Notes under the pieces: generated by a model
Told to the model about the DNA's origin: nothing
What the model saw: only the letters and a program-made list of their open reading frames with translations
Database searches by the model: none
Made by a program: the position numbers and the translations under genes
Assembly (NCBI GenBank): GCA_001592805.2
Contig: CP051140.1
Coordinates: 248,001 to 312,000 of the forward strand
Direction: 5' to 3'
From: Peltaster fructicola
Lineage: Eukaryota; Ascomycota; Dothideomycetes
DNA length: 64,000 nt
In this document: in pieces, positions 44,623 through 54,793 of the stretch
How the letters are laid out: each line of letters begins with the position of its first letter
Numbering within the stretch: position 1 is the stretch's first letter

Positions 44623-45251
44623 CTAACACTCTCTGACTGGATCGTATGGGAGAATGACGGGCCGTTGGTCCGTACTCGCAAGGGTAGCATTTTGCGCACT
44701 CAGAAGACTGTCTTTCGATATCCATGAAGCTCGATCGTGCTGCTGCTGCTGCTGCTGCTGCCGCTGCTCGGCGTGGTGTGTGGTGCCAACGATGACAGTG
44801 TGCCGCGATTTCTTTCGTCGATCCCGATCTCGAAAGACATGCCACAAACACCATCGAATGACCCAATTTTCGGCCTCGGTGCTGTCTGTGTTCTGCGCAA
44901 GATCGTAGCAAGGTCGTGTCTCTGCGGATGCCTGACGATATACGAGCATGATCTCGCGGTGCATAGCCGTCTCGCTAATCTGACTGTTAGAGAACGGCGG
45001 CTGAATAGCTGCATTATGCTGAAGGTTCGGCAGGAGAGCACTGCGATCGAGCTGAAGACGCTGCCATGCTTCCACTGCTTCGGCCTAGTTTTTCGTGTTG
45101 TGTCAATCAGGGCAGGCTAGCAATGTCTTTCTTCGTTACTAACCTTCATCAAAGCATACAAGTGCTGTCGATCCGACCTGCTAAGCTCGAGATGGTCGAT
45201 GAACCGTGACTTAGCCTCACTCGGTGCCAGTGGTCTTAACACTGGAGGCAT
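44623..45251 (-). CDS. small polyQ-containing protein, function unknown
   Basis: Two exons (45251-45144 and 45084-44623) joined over a 59-nt intron (GTTAGT...CTAG, with a TTGAC-like branch) encode 189 aa. The protein begins MPPVLRPLAPSEAKSRFIDH and continues with LSRSDRQHLYALMK across the junction to AEAVEAWQRLQLDRSALLPN. The middle is helical and charged (ENWVIRWCLWHVFRDRDRRK). A Gln run (EQRQQQQQQQHD) is encoded by a CAG tract. There is no signal peptide or membrane segment. I do not recognise a family. Support comes from a clean phase-0 junction and good amino-acid composition on both sides. It could also be longer at the 5' end. Confidence 0.5.
44738..44764 (-). repeat. CAG trinucleotide repeat coding polyQ
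   Basis: Seven to eight CTG units on the + strand read as Gln codons in the minus-strand gene. Confidence 0.9.
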
Positions 45252-46309
45252 GATGGATCGTTATATTCAAAGAATTCAAGAGACTGTCGATTATAAGAAG
45301 CAAAGAGAGAGGACTTGTATATGTCCGACGGCGTGTGGTACAACTTACCAGATGAACGCATTCCTCGCGGTGTTGTATCCTTCCAGTCCACATTGAACAG
45401 TGACATCGACAGCACCGGCGAACGGAGTAAGCGACGAGAACGGTTTCATAACGGGTGATGTCTGCAGCGGCAGGGTTATACACCATCAGATAGCACTTCT
45501 GATCCATGTCGTGCTCCCTGGGAGGCACCAAGATATTGACACTAGAGTCAAACTCAGTGCTCCACCTGGTGTGGTGTACTTCTAGCCTGCTCTGAAGCCA
45601 TGCTTGTGGCCGTTGACGGGTGCTCGACGGGCGATCGAAACGACCTGTGCGCGCACAGCTTTATCAGAGCCTTCATCGTGGGTGGCTGTTCGTAGGTCGC
45701 ACAGCAGTCGTGGTCCACAACGGTGAAGGGTCCGTCCCTTGTACATAATCTGCCATGCTCGTCTGCATCTAGCCGCTTTGAGTAGGTACTGGAGGATGAC
45801 GTCGAGTCTGCCTTGCAAGCACATGAGCAGTCGACATGTCGCTTCTATTGCTCATAAGTTGGTCCGTAGGTGACGCAAGATGAGGGAGGGTCGTTGTGGG
45901 GAGGATCTGGTTGTTTCAATACGCCGGGAGGAACCACCAGTACTTCTTCGATCGCCAAGCCTCCCAGGCATTAGTCGCAAGCCACATCGAGCCTCACCGT
46001 TGATGAAGGTGCGTCTACAACGTCGCAACGGCGTAGCGGCGAGTTCTTGAGGTATGGGAATGGCGGAGAAGATAAAGATGTAGGACTGGCTGACAAGGTG
46101 TAACGTTATGAGTAAGCAAGAGAAAGGCAGGAGCAAATCAAAGGTAAGGCGCAGCACGCGAATTTTAGCGCTTCAGCGAGCCCCGTGCGTTCCATCTTTG
46201 ACCTGCTCTATTATTACTACTATTACTATGTGCCTCTCTCTTCAGCCTGCTTCTCACGAAGAAGGATCACCAACACAACAAGAAGCAGCAAAAGCTTCTG
46301 CCATTGGGA
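45252..46309. other. divergent region upstream of the polyQ and second spherulin-4 genes
   Basis: About 1.05 kb. A minus-strand piece near 45350-45440 (TPFAGAVDVTVQCGLEGYNT) ends at a GTAAGT and could be an exon. I cannot build a convincing gene from it. An ATT/ACT-rich run (TATTATTACTACTATTACTA) lies near 46209. Confidence 0.4.
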
Positions 46310-47158
46310 ATGTTGGCCGGGCTGGGCAGTGCTCCTAGTGATGAGGCGACCTACAATATTATGATGCCTGGCATGCCAGAGCTCTCTGGCATTCGCGAGC
46401 GTCTCAACAGTTTCGTGGAAGAAATGCATTCACCATCAACAAGGGATATGCGGGAACCGCTCGCTGTGGCAGTGCCACTATACATCTACCCTGGAGAAGG
46501 CTGCTGGGATGCACTGTACAATGCGATGGTCAAGCATCCATCAGTCGAGTTTCACGTTGTCATCAACCCTGCCAATGGGCCTGGAGGGCGAGTCCCAGAC
46601 GCCTGCTACGTCAAGGAAGTCGCTCGTTTGAACTCCTTCGACAACTGCAAGCTCTTCGGATACGTGCACGTCAGCTGGGGAGCACGGAAAGCTGGACTCG
46701 TTACTGGCGATATCACGACTTGGGCACATTGGAAGGACTACTCTGCTGCTGACATCCACGTCGAGGGCATCTTTGTCGACGAGGCTCCTGCAGACCTTGA
46801 CAAGCTCGAGTATATGGAGGATATCTACAAGCACACGAAGTATGTCCTCGGAGACAATGCTCTAGTCTGGACGAACCCCGGCGTGGCTCTCGATGAGCGC
46901 TTCTACGAGGTTGCAGATCTGGTTAACAGTCATGAAAACACTCACGAAGGCTGGAAGACATGCATTCACTCGAGGAATGTGAAATCAACGGCTATGATTC
47001 ACACATACGATGGCGATCTCACTGATATGCGTCGTGACATCCAGGTTCTTCGCAAAGCAGGCTATCGATCAATACTCATTACGACGTCGAACTGCTATGT
47101 CAGCTTCTCGAACTACCTGGAGCAATTCGTGGAGGCAGTTGAGAGCAGCAATCAGTGA
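46310..47158 (+). CDS. spherulin-4 family protein
   Basis: This is 282 aa from ATG 46310; a later ATG at 46361 gives 265 aa. The frame is uninterrupted. Family features in order: AVAVPLYIYPGEGCWDALYN, FHVVINPANGPGGRVPDACY, GYVHVSWGAR, the acidic loop GIFVDEAPAD and LVWTNPGVALDERFYEVADL. This is a spherulation-specific family 4 domain, TIM-barrel-like by pattern, found in secreted or surface proteins of slime moulds, fungi and bacteria. The NPANGPG and DEAP segments suggest a glycoside-hydrolase-like pocket, but activity is unproven. No clear signal peptide is seen with either ATG, so an upstream exon may be missing. Unlike the copy at 1376-2953 it has no FN3-like tail. Confidence 0.8.
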   Translation: MLAGLGSAPSDEATYNIMMPGMPELSGIRERLNSFVEEMHSPSTRDMREPLAVAVPLYIYPGEGCWDALYNAMVKHPSVEFHVVINPANGPGGRVPDACYVKEVARLNSFDNCKLFGYVHVSWGARKAGLVTGDITTWAHWKDYSAADIHVEGIFVDEAPADLDKLEYMEDIYKHTKYVLGDNALVWTNPGVALDERFYEVADLVNSHENTHEGWKTCIHSRNVKSTAMIHTYDGDLTDMRRDIQVLRKAGYRSILITTSNCYVSFSNYLEQFVEAVESSNQ

Positions 47159-47393
47159 CGATAGTGGTGGGTGTTGATTCGTGCCCGGTGTTTAGTGGGT
47201 ATACAGTCTGCAACATCGGTTGTACATACAGGTGTCACGTCGAGGTAGCCGAGGACAATGATATATGACGATCGTGATGAGCATTGCTTGTATTGGGTAT
47301 CAAACCTGCAACGTTGGTTGTATATACAGTGGCTGCCTGAATGACGATCTGTGTCAGATTGCCCTCGCAGACAGGCTTGGCAAAGCTCTCCCT

Positions 47394-49607
47394 TTACGCA
47401 AAGAACTCGCCATCACTGAGCACTTCCCAAGAAGAGCCAGTCCGCCACACCGTCTCCATCAATTCCCTGCCTCTGCCGACATGTTGCATGCCCCAACCTT
47501 CAACAGCTCTCATCCTGCGCAGAAAGATCTCCTGTTCAGCTTGATCGATGCATTCGCAGCCAGCAGTGAACATTGGGAAGAGCAAGCATGACTCTGCAGT
47601 AGAGTTCTGTCTCACCCGAGCCAAGGCAGCAAGAACTTTCTTCACGCCAAGTTGCACTTCTGGCGCTTCTCGTGGCAGAGCTAGCACACGTCGTAGCAGG
47701 TGGAGCATGCCTGCCCAGTGAAATGCTTCGTTTGTTGCCAGCATCTCATCACGGTCGGTATCAGACTTGAGACCTCCTCCACCAGGAATTTCTTCTTCGG
47801 TGTGCATGCAGCCACCGGACACGAGGCCAGCACTGACAATCAGACGTTCTTGCAATAACCGAGCTTGTCGCTTGACATCCTCAGAAGGCTGCCAGTACGG
47901 CCGTTCTCTTCTCGTTTCCGGATCAATGCGCTCTTCATCACAACCTGCAGCGAGATCTGCAACAGCCGCAAGCAAAGCTATGCATCTTCCGGAGAAGCCG
48001 AAGAAGCAGTCAATTCGGTATACCTCATCGTCGTTGCGATTGACCAGCCATGAGCCACCTCCATCCTCAAGGTAAGCACCTCGTAATGGTCGTCGGTACT
48101 TGCCTCCACTCAGACTGCCGAGTACATCGAGGTAGGCAAACCATCTTGAGACAAGGAAGACGGCTTTGTCACGTGTGGCAGCTTGTGGAGCTAGGCGGTG
48201 CAGACCTCCCTTAGATACCAGGATCCTACGAGCGATGTCGAGATGGTTCTGCCAGCTGATCGGCACAGCAAATGTGTTCGGAGAGATGATCTCCAGGCTG
48301 GCCAGCATGATGGCAGTAGTGAGAGGTGCTAGTGAGTTCAAGTCTTTCGGATCAATAGGCTCAGGATTCTCATCGTCAAGCGCAGTCCTCAGCGCCGGTA
48401 GGACATCACTCATCCAGTCGGCGATTCTGTTGAGAGGCTCGGCATGGTTGAGCAATCTCGCGCGATGAGACGCAGAGAAAGCAAGCACGAGATGCAGAAG
48501 CTGTTTGTTCTTGATAGCCATTTGTGGTAGTACTCCGCGCAAAGGGTTTTCAGGACAGTCGTGAGGCACCATGATACGTGCGGTGTGGTTGATGAAGTGG
48601 TGGAAATACAGCAAGTTCATGTTGTTCATGGTAAGCTCTGATGGAAGTGGCTCCAAAGTCCTGGGAATCCTGACTGCAACTGGTTTCCCGTAGTAGCCTC
48701 CTGGCTCGAAGACTATATCGCGCTGATCATGTTCTAACGACGAGGTACTGATTTCCGAGATGGCAGCGCTAGGACGACGCAAGTCAGGAGACTTGTGTTG
48801 TATGGCAGCGCGGTCGTCGTTGAGCGGTATGTCAAGATCTGGCTGACCATGGTCATAGCCATATGTACGACAGCCATGACTGTCTAGCCGTGGATATCGT
48901 GGTCGCTCGGGCTCTTCGGTAGGATCTGAAAGTAGGGATTTGACTGAGAGTCGTCTCAGATCAGGCTGCTCTCGGACGGCCAGCTGGGGAATAACTGGGA
49001 ATGGAGAGCCCGAGTTGATGCTCGACCCTGGCGTAGCGGCTGGGCTGTGCACAAGACTGTCTATACTAGGAGGAGTGAAGTTCGAGTTAGGTGATGTCTG
49101 CTCGGTCGGGTAAGAGAACAGAGGCTGCGACGACATATGTGGACTCGTTCTCATGCGCTTCGCCGTGCCTCGCGGTGACCAGTTGAGCGGCACAGACGTC
49201 GGCAAAGTATGATAACGAGGTAGAGGCGGCGTAGGCTGCAAATGAGAAGTCTGTTGCATGTCCGGTGTTGGTGGAGTCGCATGTCCACTGGAACGGCGGG
49301 CAGTAATGATATGCTGAGAGGAGAAGACATGCTCATGCGCGCCTTGCGCGGTGGAGACGGAGCTTGGAGTAGCGACAAACGCGAAGCCATTTGGATCTGC
49401 CAATGTGCCATCCTTGTCACGCTTAGATCTTCCACCCCAGTTCAGTCGTATGCTGTAGTCGCAAACCTCATTACTCTTGAGGCAGTTGGTACAGGCTGGT
49501 CGTTCTTCGCCGCATTTGACCTTGCGCCCCTTACAGGGCCAGCATCCTGTACGACTTCGTTTCTTCGGTTCCGTACCTAGCACCTCTTCTTTCTTGACAC
49601 GAGGCAT
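47394..49607 (-). CDS. Zn2Cys6 fungal transcription factor
   Basis: A single exon of 737 aa. The N-terminal binuclear zinc cluster has six Cys at residues 22, 25, 32, 39, 42 and 49 (CWPCKGRKVKC, then CTNCLKSNEVC), preceded by basic residues. A long disordered Ser/Pro/Thr-rich region follows to about residue 310. The C-terminal half is the helical fungal-specific regulatory domain (MNLLYFHHFINHTARIM, LVLAFSASHRARLL, VSRWFAYLDVLGSLSGG) of the Fungal_trans_2 type. It should bind CGG-type repeats and control a local or distant pathway. It diverges from CBP3 with 638 bp between. No obvious biosynthetic cluster adjoins it, so the target is unknown. Confidence 0.93.
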   Translation of the reverse strand: MPRVKKEEVLGTEPKKRSRTGCWPCKGRKVKCGEERPACTNCLKSNEVCDYSIRLNWGGRSKRDKDGTLADPNGFAFVATPSSVSTAQGAHEHVFSSQHIITARRSSGHATPPTPDMQQTSHLQPTPPLPRYHTLPTSVPLNWSPRGTAKRMRTSPHMSSQPLFSYPTEQTSPNSNFTPPSIDSLVHSPAATPGSSINSGSPFPVIPQLAVREQPDLRRLSVKSLLSDPTEEPERPRYPRLDSHGCRTYGYDHGQPDLDIPLNDDRAAIQHKSPDLRRPSAAISEISTSSLEHDQRDIVFEPGGYYGKPVAVRIPRTLEPLPSELTMNNMNLLYFHHFINHTARIMVPHDCPENPLRGVLPQMAIKNKQLLHLVLAFSASHRARLLNHAEPLNRIADWMSDVLPALRTALDDENPEPIDPKDLNSLAPLTTAIMLASLEIISPNTFAVPISWQNHLDIARRILVSKGGLHRLAPQAATRDKAVFLVSRWFAYLDVLGSLSGGKYRRPLRGAYLEDGGGSWLVNRNDDEVYRIDCFFGFSGRCIALLAAVADLAAGCDEERIDPETRRERPYWQPSEDVKRQARLLQERLIVSAGLVSGGCMHTEEEIPGGGGLKSDTDRDEMLATNEAFHWAGMLHLLRRVLALPREAPEVQLGVKKVLAALARVRQNSTAESCLLFPMFTAGCECIDQAEQEIFLRRMRAVEGWGMQHVGRGRELMETVWRTGSSWEVLSDGEFFA

Positions 49608-50245
49608 TCTGTCTGCTGTTGTGCTGTCTTATCGTCCACGGTGGACGGACATTCTGCTCGTGCTTGCAGTGTGGTATGATCGCGAGGCGCAGGATGGGTG
49701 AATCGACGCTGAAGGATAGGAAGGATGTCTGAGGACGCCCCAATGTACTCAGCGACAATGCGCTTGTTGTTGAGATTTGCGACGATAGTGATATGGAAGA
49801 CGAATGATCGCAACCTTGAGCCGCGGGGTCTCAGATGCATCTCTGTAAGCTCTTGTTATGCAGCCAAGGGGTATGTCGATCCGTAAATCGGCGGATGAGA
49901 AGTTGAATCTCGACCATAGCTGCACCTCGTTGGAGCAGGTACGATGCGTCGATCAATGCTGATCTTTGTCGCTCACAGAAGGGCGACAAACCGATGATCG
50001 TACTATAGCAGAGCAGGCTGTGCATCTACGGTGGCATCTCGGGTGACAATCGGAGATCTGTGACTTCCGATCATGACGCAGGAGAACACGAGATATTGCA
50101 TGTGTAGCACACAGCTTCCTACATACACCATTGACGACAAGTACTGACATCGCTTTACTCCTGCAGTTGTCCCAAAGACACCTCCTCTATCTCACGCGCC
50201 CTCTTTTGCGTAGCAAACGACTCTCCTGGGTCACCTTCACTCACC
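49608..50245. promoter_or_regulatory. divergent promoter region of Zn2Cys6 factor and CBP3
   Basis: 638 bp between two divergent starts. The start of CBP3 sits in a good context (CACCATG). No specific binding site is claimed. Confidence 0.5.
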
Positions 50246-51247
50246 ATGATCGAAATAATACCTTGTACTAAGTTCATCTCAGAGCTCAGTACCAGACGAC
50301 TACCATCCATTGCATCACGACCCGGCCTTACACGACGATCGCATCGACAATTCGGTGTCGCAGCACGATGTCTAGCAGCACCAGCGCCGCCACAGCAACA
50401 ACAACAAACACCACCACCTGCAGTCCCAGAATACACGCCTTCTGTCAAGCAGATCGCAGCGTATGCAGCAAAAGTTGGACGTAGAAGCTCAGCTGGCGGC
50501 ATCCTAGCTGCCACCACGGAGACGTACGCAGCATACGGCACGACCGAACAACTCTATGGAGAATGTGCTCGTCAGTGCGACTACAGTGTTCCAAGCAGAC
50601 TGGAGAAACCGCCACAGCCTGCGCCCAAGAATGCTGCAGGAGAGGACACTGGAGAAGGACAGGGAGCATGGTTCGCGCCGAGAAGTCAAGGCGGTCTAGG
50701 GCTGCCTGTGACTTTCTTCTCCTGGGCACAGGTCATGTACTTGCACCTGTACATCTTGACTGTACGACTGAGGAGGTTTCCACCCGAGCATGTGCGGATT
50801 TGGGAGCAGCATCTGATGGATCATTTCTACTATGCTGCCGAGGACAAGATGGAGAAATGGCACGGCATGGCAGCGAGAGGCGTCCGCAACAAGAACTTGA
50901 AAGACCTTTGGCTGCAATGGAGAGGAGCATTGCTTTCGTATGATGAAGGTCTCATCAAGGGCGATGCCATGCTCAGTGCTGCTGTATGGAGAGCCATCTT
51001 CAAGGCGGATGTCAATGCCAACATAGAAGACGTCGCTATGGTCACGGCATATCTTCGACAAGAGCTTCAACGAGTCGACCTCATCACTGATGCTGACCTG
51101 GCAGTAGGCAAGGTCAAGTTTGGCGATCTTGGTGCTGTGAGGCCTTTCCTCAATGGTCAAAGCACTTCGATGACCAGATCATTCAACCAGGAAGACCTGT
51201 CGCAACTGAAAGCGATCGAGGCAGAGGCTGCAAGGACGAACAAATAA
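50246..51247 (+). CDS. CBP3: Cbp3-type ubiquinol-cytochrome c reductase assembly chaperone
   Basis: A single exon of 333 aa. The N-terminus is rich in Arg, Ser and Thr with few acidic residues (SELSTRRLPSIASRPGLTRR), a likely mitochondrial targeting sequence, followed by a Pro/Gln linker. From about residue 150 the conserved chaperone domain runs through TFFSWAQVMYLHLYILTVRL, DHFYYAAEDKMEKWHGM, RGVRNKNLKDLWLQWRGALL and YDEGLIKGDAMLSAAVWR. In yeast Cbp3 with Cbp6 binds the mitoribosome exit and newly made cytochrome b, helping build complex III. The same role is inferred here. The start is supported by the targeting sequence and the CACC context. Confidence 0.93.
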   Translation: MIEIIPCTKFISELSTRRLPSIASRPGLTRRSHRQFGVAARCLAAPAPPQQQQQTPPPAVPEYTPSVKQIAAYAAKVGRRSSAGGILAATTETYAAYGTTEQLYGECARQCDYSVPSRLEKPPQPAPKNAAGEDTGEGQGAWFAPRSQGGLGLPVTFFSWAQVMYLHLYILTVRLRRFPPEHVRIWEQHLMDHFYYAAEDKMEKWHGMAARGVRNKNLKDLWLQWRGALLSYDEGLIKGDAMLSAAVWRAIFKADVNANIEDVAMVTAYLRQELQRVDLITDADLAVGKVKFGDLGAVRPFLNGQSTSMTRSFNQEDLSQLKAIEAEAARTNK

Positions 51248-53113
51248 TCGCCGGCCTACAGTCGATCGACAATGAAGCAAGGTCAGTCGTAAGTCGAGAT
51301 CGGTCATCTGCACGAGGACGACATGGCAGTCCAAATGAGAGCATTCTGCACGCGTTGAACACAGCTTGCAGCGCCATCGTCATCAAGTAGACACGACAGT
51401 CTGAAACGAACTCCTCGTATCAAGCTCAGCGACCACGGAGCGATGCATAAGGCTTGTTCCCAGGTTGACGTCGACATGGAGGCCATTCACAATGTATGTA
51501 CTTTGTACTAGTACCTGTATACTAATCAGAAGCACTCCCGCCTTCCATGAGGTCTTCGAGCCTACTACTGTATCGTGAGGGCGACAGCTCAGACAATCAT
51601 CTCGACATTCTTTCTACGACTTCCTGCTTGGTACTCAGCTGCACTTCTTGCCAAAGTTGCAGGGACTTCTTATCTCACCGAGGAAGATCTACACTCCACG
51701 AGTATGAGATGTTGTCAAGGTATGTTGTCGTCCATGCAGCTCAATTTGCTAAGGAGGAATGAGATTCACAGCACAACGATACAGACCAGCGTGTTATGCA
51801 GTAGACACGAGGTCAAAGGAGTGGCCCATCTTCGATCATGAGTGAAATCGGAATTGCGTAGCTGCGCAGTTCCAGCACGAGGCACCTATAGAACTCTATA
51901 CAGCATAACGATCCATCACATATACAATCATGCATAGCACATGCGACGAATGACGTCTGACAGCAGTGTGAGCAGGGTTGCTCTACTGGAATGTCATGGC
52001 CTATCAGAAGGATCGTCACCATGAAGCAGTGCGAGCACATAACTGTGCATCGGAGTGGTCTACATGAGCAGTGAAGCACAATGCTGATAACAGAGGATTT
52101 TCCGCTCGTTTCGGTACTCTTCTCCTGCTATTGCCTCCACGCTGTCCTAAGCGTGATGAACAGGTCATTAAGGTGGCATCTACAATACTTTACCATCATC
52201 GAAATGAGCTGCACTCTCCTCACAGAGCTTACTACACTCCTCGTACATGTCATGCTGAGTAGGCGGCTATTGCAGCCAAGAACGCCCTGAGCGTCTTCAC
52301 TGCTCCGATGGAGTGCGTGATCACGATCCTGTCTGGATTAATGAGTGCTGTGAGTGAACACATTGATCGCCAGGTAACACTTGTTGACACTTACAGAATG
52401 GATCATCACCTCCCCAATCAATCATGGCGTCTGCGACCTCAATGGCAGTTGCATTTGCAGTGTTGATCTGGCTGTACAAGGTCGTCAATCCCTCCCCTCC
52501 CCAGGACGAGGAACTTGTAATGTCAAGTATGTCAGGAGTGGCAACGTCAAAGAAGAACGAGAGATGGTCGCCATGCCCATATTTACATCTTGTGATGTGA
52601 CTGAGAGCATTGTGCAAAAGGGCAACAATCCAGAAGCGGCAACACCTGGGCAAAAGTGATTCACCAACAAGACAGCCATTCGTCGACTCTGTAATACCGG
52701 TCAGCAGCAAGTTGATCATACTCGTGATAAGGAGGACTAGATGCACGCCGTGCGGCCTCAACTTAGACGGTGTTGTGCTAAGGTATGCTCATCTGCTCTG
52801 GTAGGAGATGGACGGAAGTCCTTACTATGCGTTCATAGCTCCATGATCAACGTAGCTGTCCACTCTACCCCAAAGCATTAGATAGAAGACGCTCGTCATT
52901 TGTAAGTTAGCTGACGATTGATGATTACATTATAATGGCATGATTACTCCTCTGGTCTCGTGTTGAATGACGTAATCAAAACGGCACGTGACCTTCGGCT
53001 GAGTCGCGTGCGCCACAATCGTCTCTAACGTCGGCGGCAACCTGCATCAACTCCTGTAGGTAACAACAACACAACATATCTTGCAGCCGCGCCATCGCAT
53101 TCATCACGACAAG
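51248..53113. other. 1.9-kb gene-poor stretch
   Basis: No supported gene. A minus frame at 52321-52761 has a hydrophobic start (VLLITSMINLLLTGI) and several Cys, but it opens with TTG and no upstream exon was found. The DNA just upstream of TMS1 is its likely promoter. Confidence 0.45.
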
Positions 53114-54670
53114 ATGGGCGCACTCTTGTCCCTGCCATTACTGGCGATCCCGAGTGTCGGTACGGTACGTCAACCTTCGCACACTCGAACGACGTCCCAC
53201 TAACGTCTCGATCAGCTCGTAACCTTTGCAGCCTCATGCTGTGGTGCAGCAACGTGTTCAGCCGTCTGCAGTGCGTGTGGAAAGTGCAACAACAGTGTTG
53301 CGACTCGTATCGCTTATGCGCTGATCCTCCTCGTCAACTCGATCATATCATGGTTGATGCTCACTGATTGGGCCATCAAGAAGCTCCAAGGACTACTGCT
53401 ACATTATGTTACTGTCGACTGTGGTGGACAGCAGTGCTTTGGTTATGCCGCCGTGCACCGTGTCAACTTTGCTTTGGGACTCTTCCACGTTATCCTGGCT
53501 ATGCTCCTGCTTGGTGTCAACAGCTCAAAGGATGGTATGGCTTACTCATTGTTTCAGAGATACCTTTATTGACACACCACAGGACGAGCACCTATCCAGA
53601 ACGGCTTCTGGGGACCAAAGATCATCGCCTGGCTGGGTCTGATCGTCGTCAGCTTCCTCATCCCGAATCGTTTCTTCGAGATATGGGGAAGCTATGTCGC
53701 TCTCGTTGGAGCTATCCTCTTCCTGCTCCTCGGACTCATTCTTCTTGTGGATCTTGCACACACCTGGGCAGAATACTGCGTCGAAAAGATTGAAGATACC
53801 GACTCCAACTTGTGGCGCGGCCTCCTCATTGGCAGCACACTCGGCATGTACCTTGGAAGTGTCGCCATGACGATCATCATGTATATCTTCTTCGCCAGCT
53901 CAGGATGCAGCATGAACCAAGCAGCAATCACAGTCAATCTCATCCTCCTCCTTGGAATTAGCGCCATGTCAATTCATCCTGCCATCCAGGCTTCAAATCC
54001 GCGGGCAGGACTGGCGCAGGCTGCGACTGTCAGTGTTTACTGCACTTACCTCACGCTCTCTGCTGTGGCTATGGAACCGGACGACAAGTACTGTAACCCT
54101 CTGGTACGCGCAAGCGGTACACGAACTGCTACGATCGTCCTGGGAGCAGTGGTCACATTCATTACCTGTGCTTACACCACAACTCGTGCAGCTACATACG
54201 GCCTCGCTATGGGCTCGAACCGAGCAAATGGCTACTCAGCTGTTGGTGACGAAGACGGAGGACATGGCTTGATTAGCACCCAGCCCGAATCGAGACGAGC
54301 TATGCGCCAAGAAGCTCTGCGACGTGCTGTCGAGTCTGGCTCATTGCCAGCTTCGGCACTGGACGACAGTGATGACGAGGATGACGATGACGAGCCAAAG
54401 CACAAGAACGACGATGAGAAGAGTGGCACACAGTATAACTATGCCCTCTTCCACATCATCTTCATGCTCGCTACGGCATGGATTGCAACGCTCCTCACAC
54501 AGAATGTTGGAGACGACAAGAATCTACAACACCCCGAGGATGCATTCGTGCCTGTGGGCCGGACATACTGGGCCAGCTGGGTGAAGATTGTGAGCGCCTG
54601 GGTATGCTATGGTATCTTCGGTTGGACATTGGCAGCGCCAGTGATACTGCCTGATCGCTTCGAATACTGA
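53114..54670 (+). CDS. TMS1: Tms1/Serinc family membrane protein
   Basis: Three exons (53114-53164, 53216-53534, 53583-54670) with introns of 51 and 48 nt encode 485 aa. Exon 1 codes only 17 residues (MGALLSLPLLAIPSVGT). The Cys-rich start of exon 2 (AASCCGAATCSAVCSACGKC) is the hallmark of Serinc/TMS proteins. About ten membrane segments follow, including NFALGLFHVILAMLL, FLIPNRFFEIWG and YWASWVKIVSAWVCYGIFG near the end. The cytosolic loop before the last pair is highly acidic (DDSDDEDDDDEPKHKNDD). Serinc proteins sit in vacuolar/Golgi/plasma membranes and were proposed to promote serine incorporation into lipids or act as lipid scramblases. The fungal role is unsettled. Confidence 0.96.
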
Positions 54671-54793
54671 GCTTGTATACTGTCCATTTGACATCAGACT
54701 GATGTTTTTTCGCGACTCGCCATCTGAGTGTGCACTTCGCTCGCATAGACATACATAGCGCTGCCGCCTCTACCCTCGACATGTCGTGCTGCC

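Noticed and set aside
45217-45531. Minus frame MVPPREHDMDQ and a nearby GAVDVTVQCGLEGYN piece
   Set aside because: They lie in different frames and the only linking introns would be about 22 nt. It may contain an exon, but I cannot support a model.
52321-52761. Possible secreted protein on the minus strand
   Set aside because: It opens at TTG, no upstream exon with a signal peptide was found, and no domain is visible.
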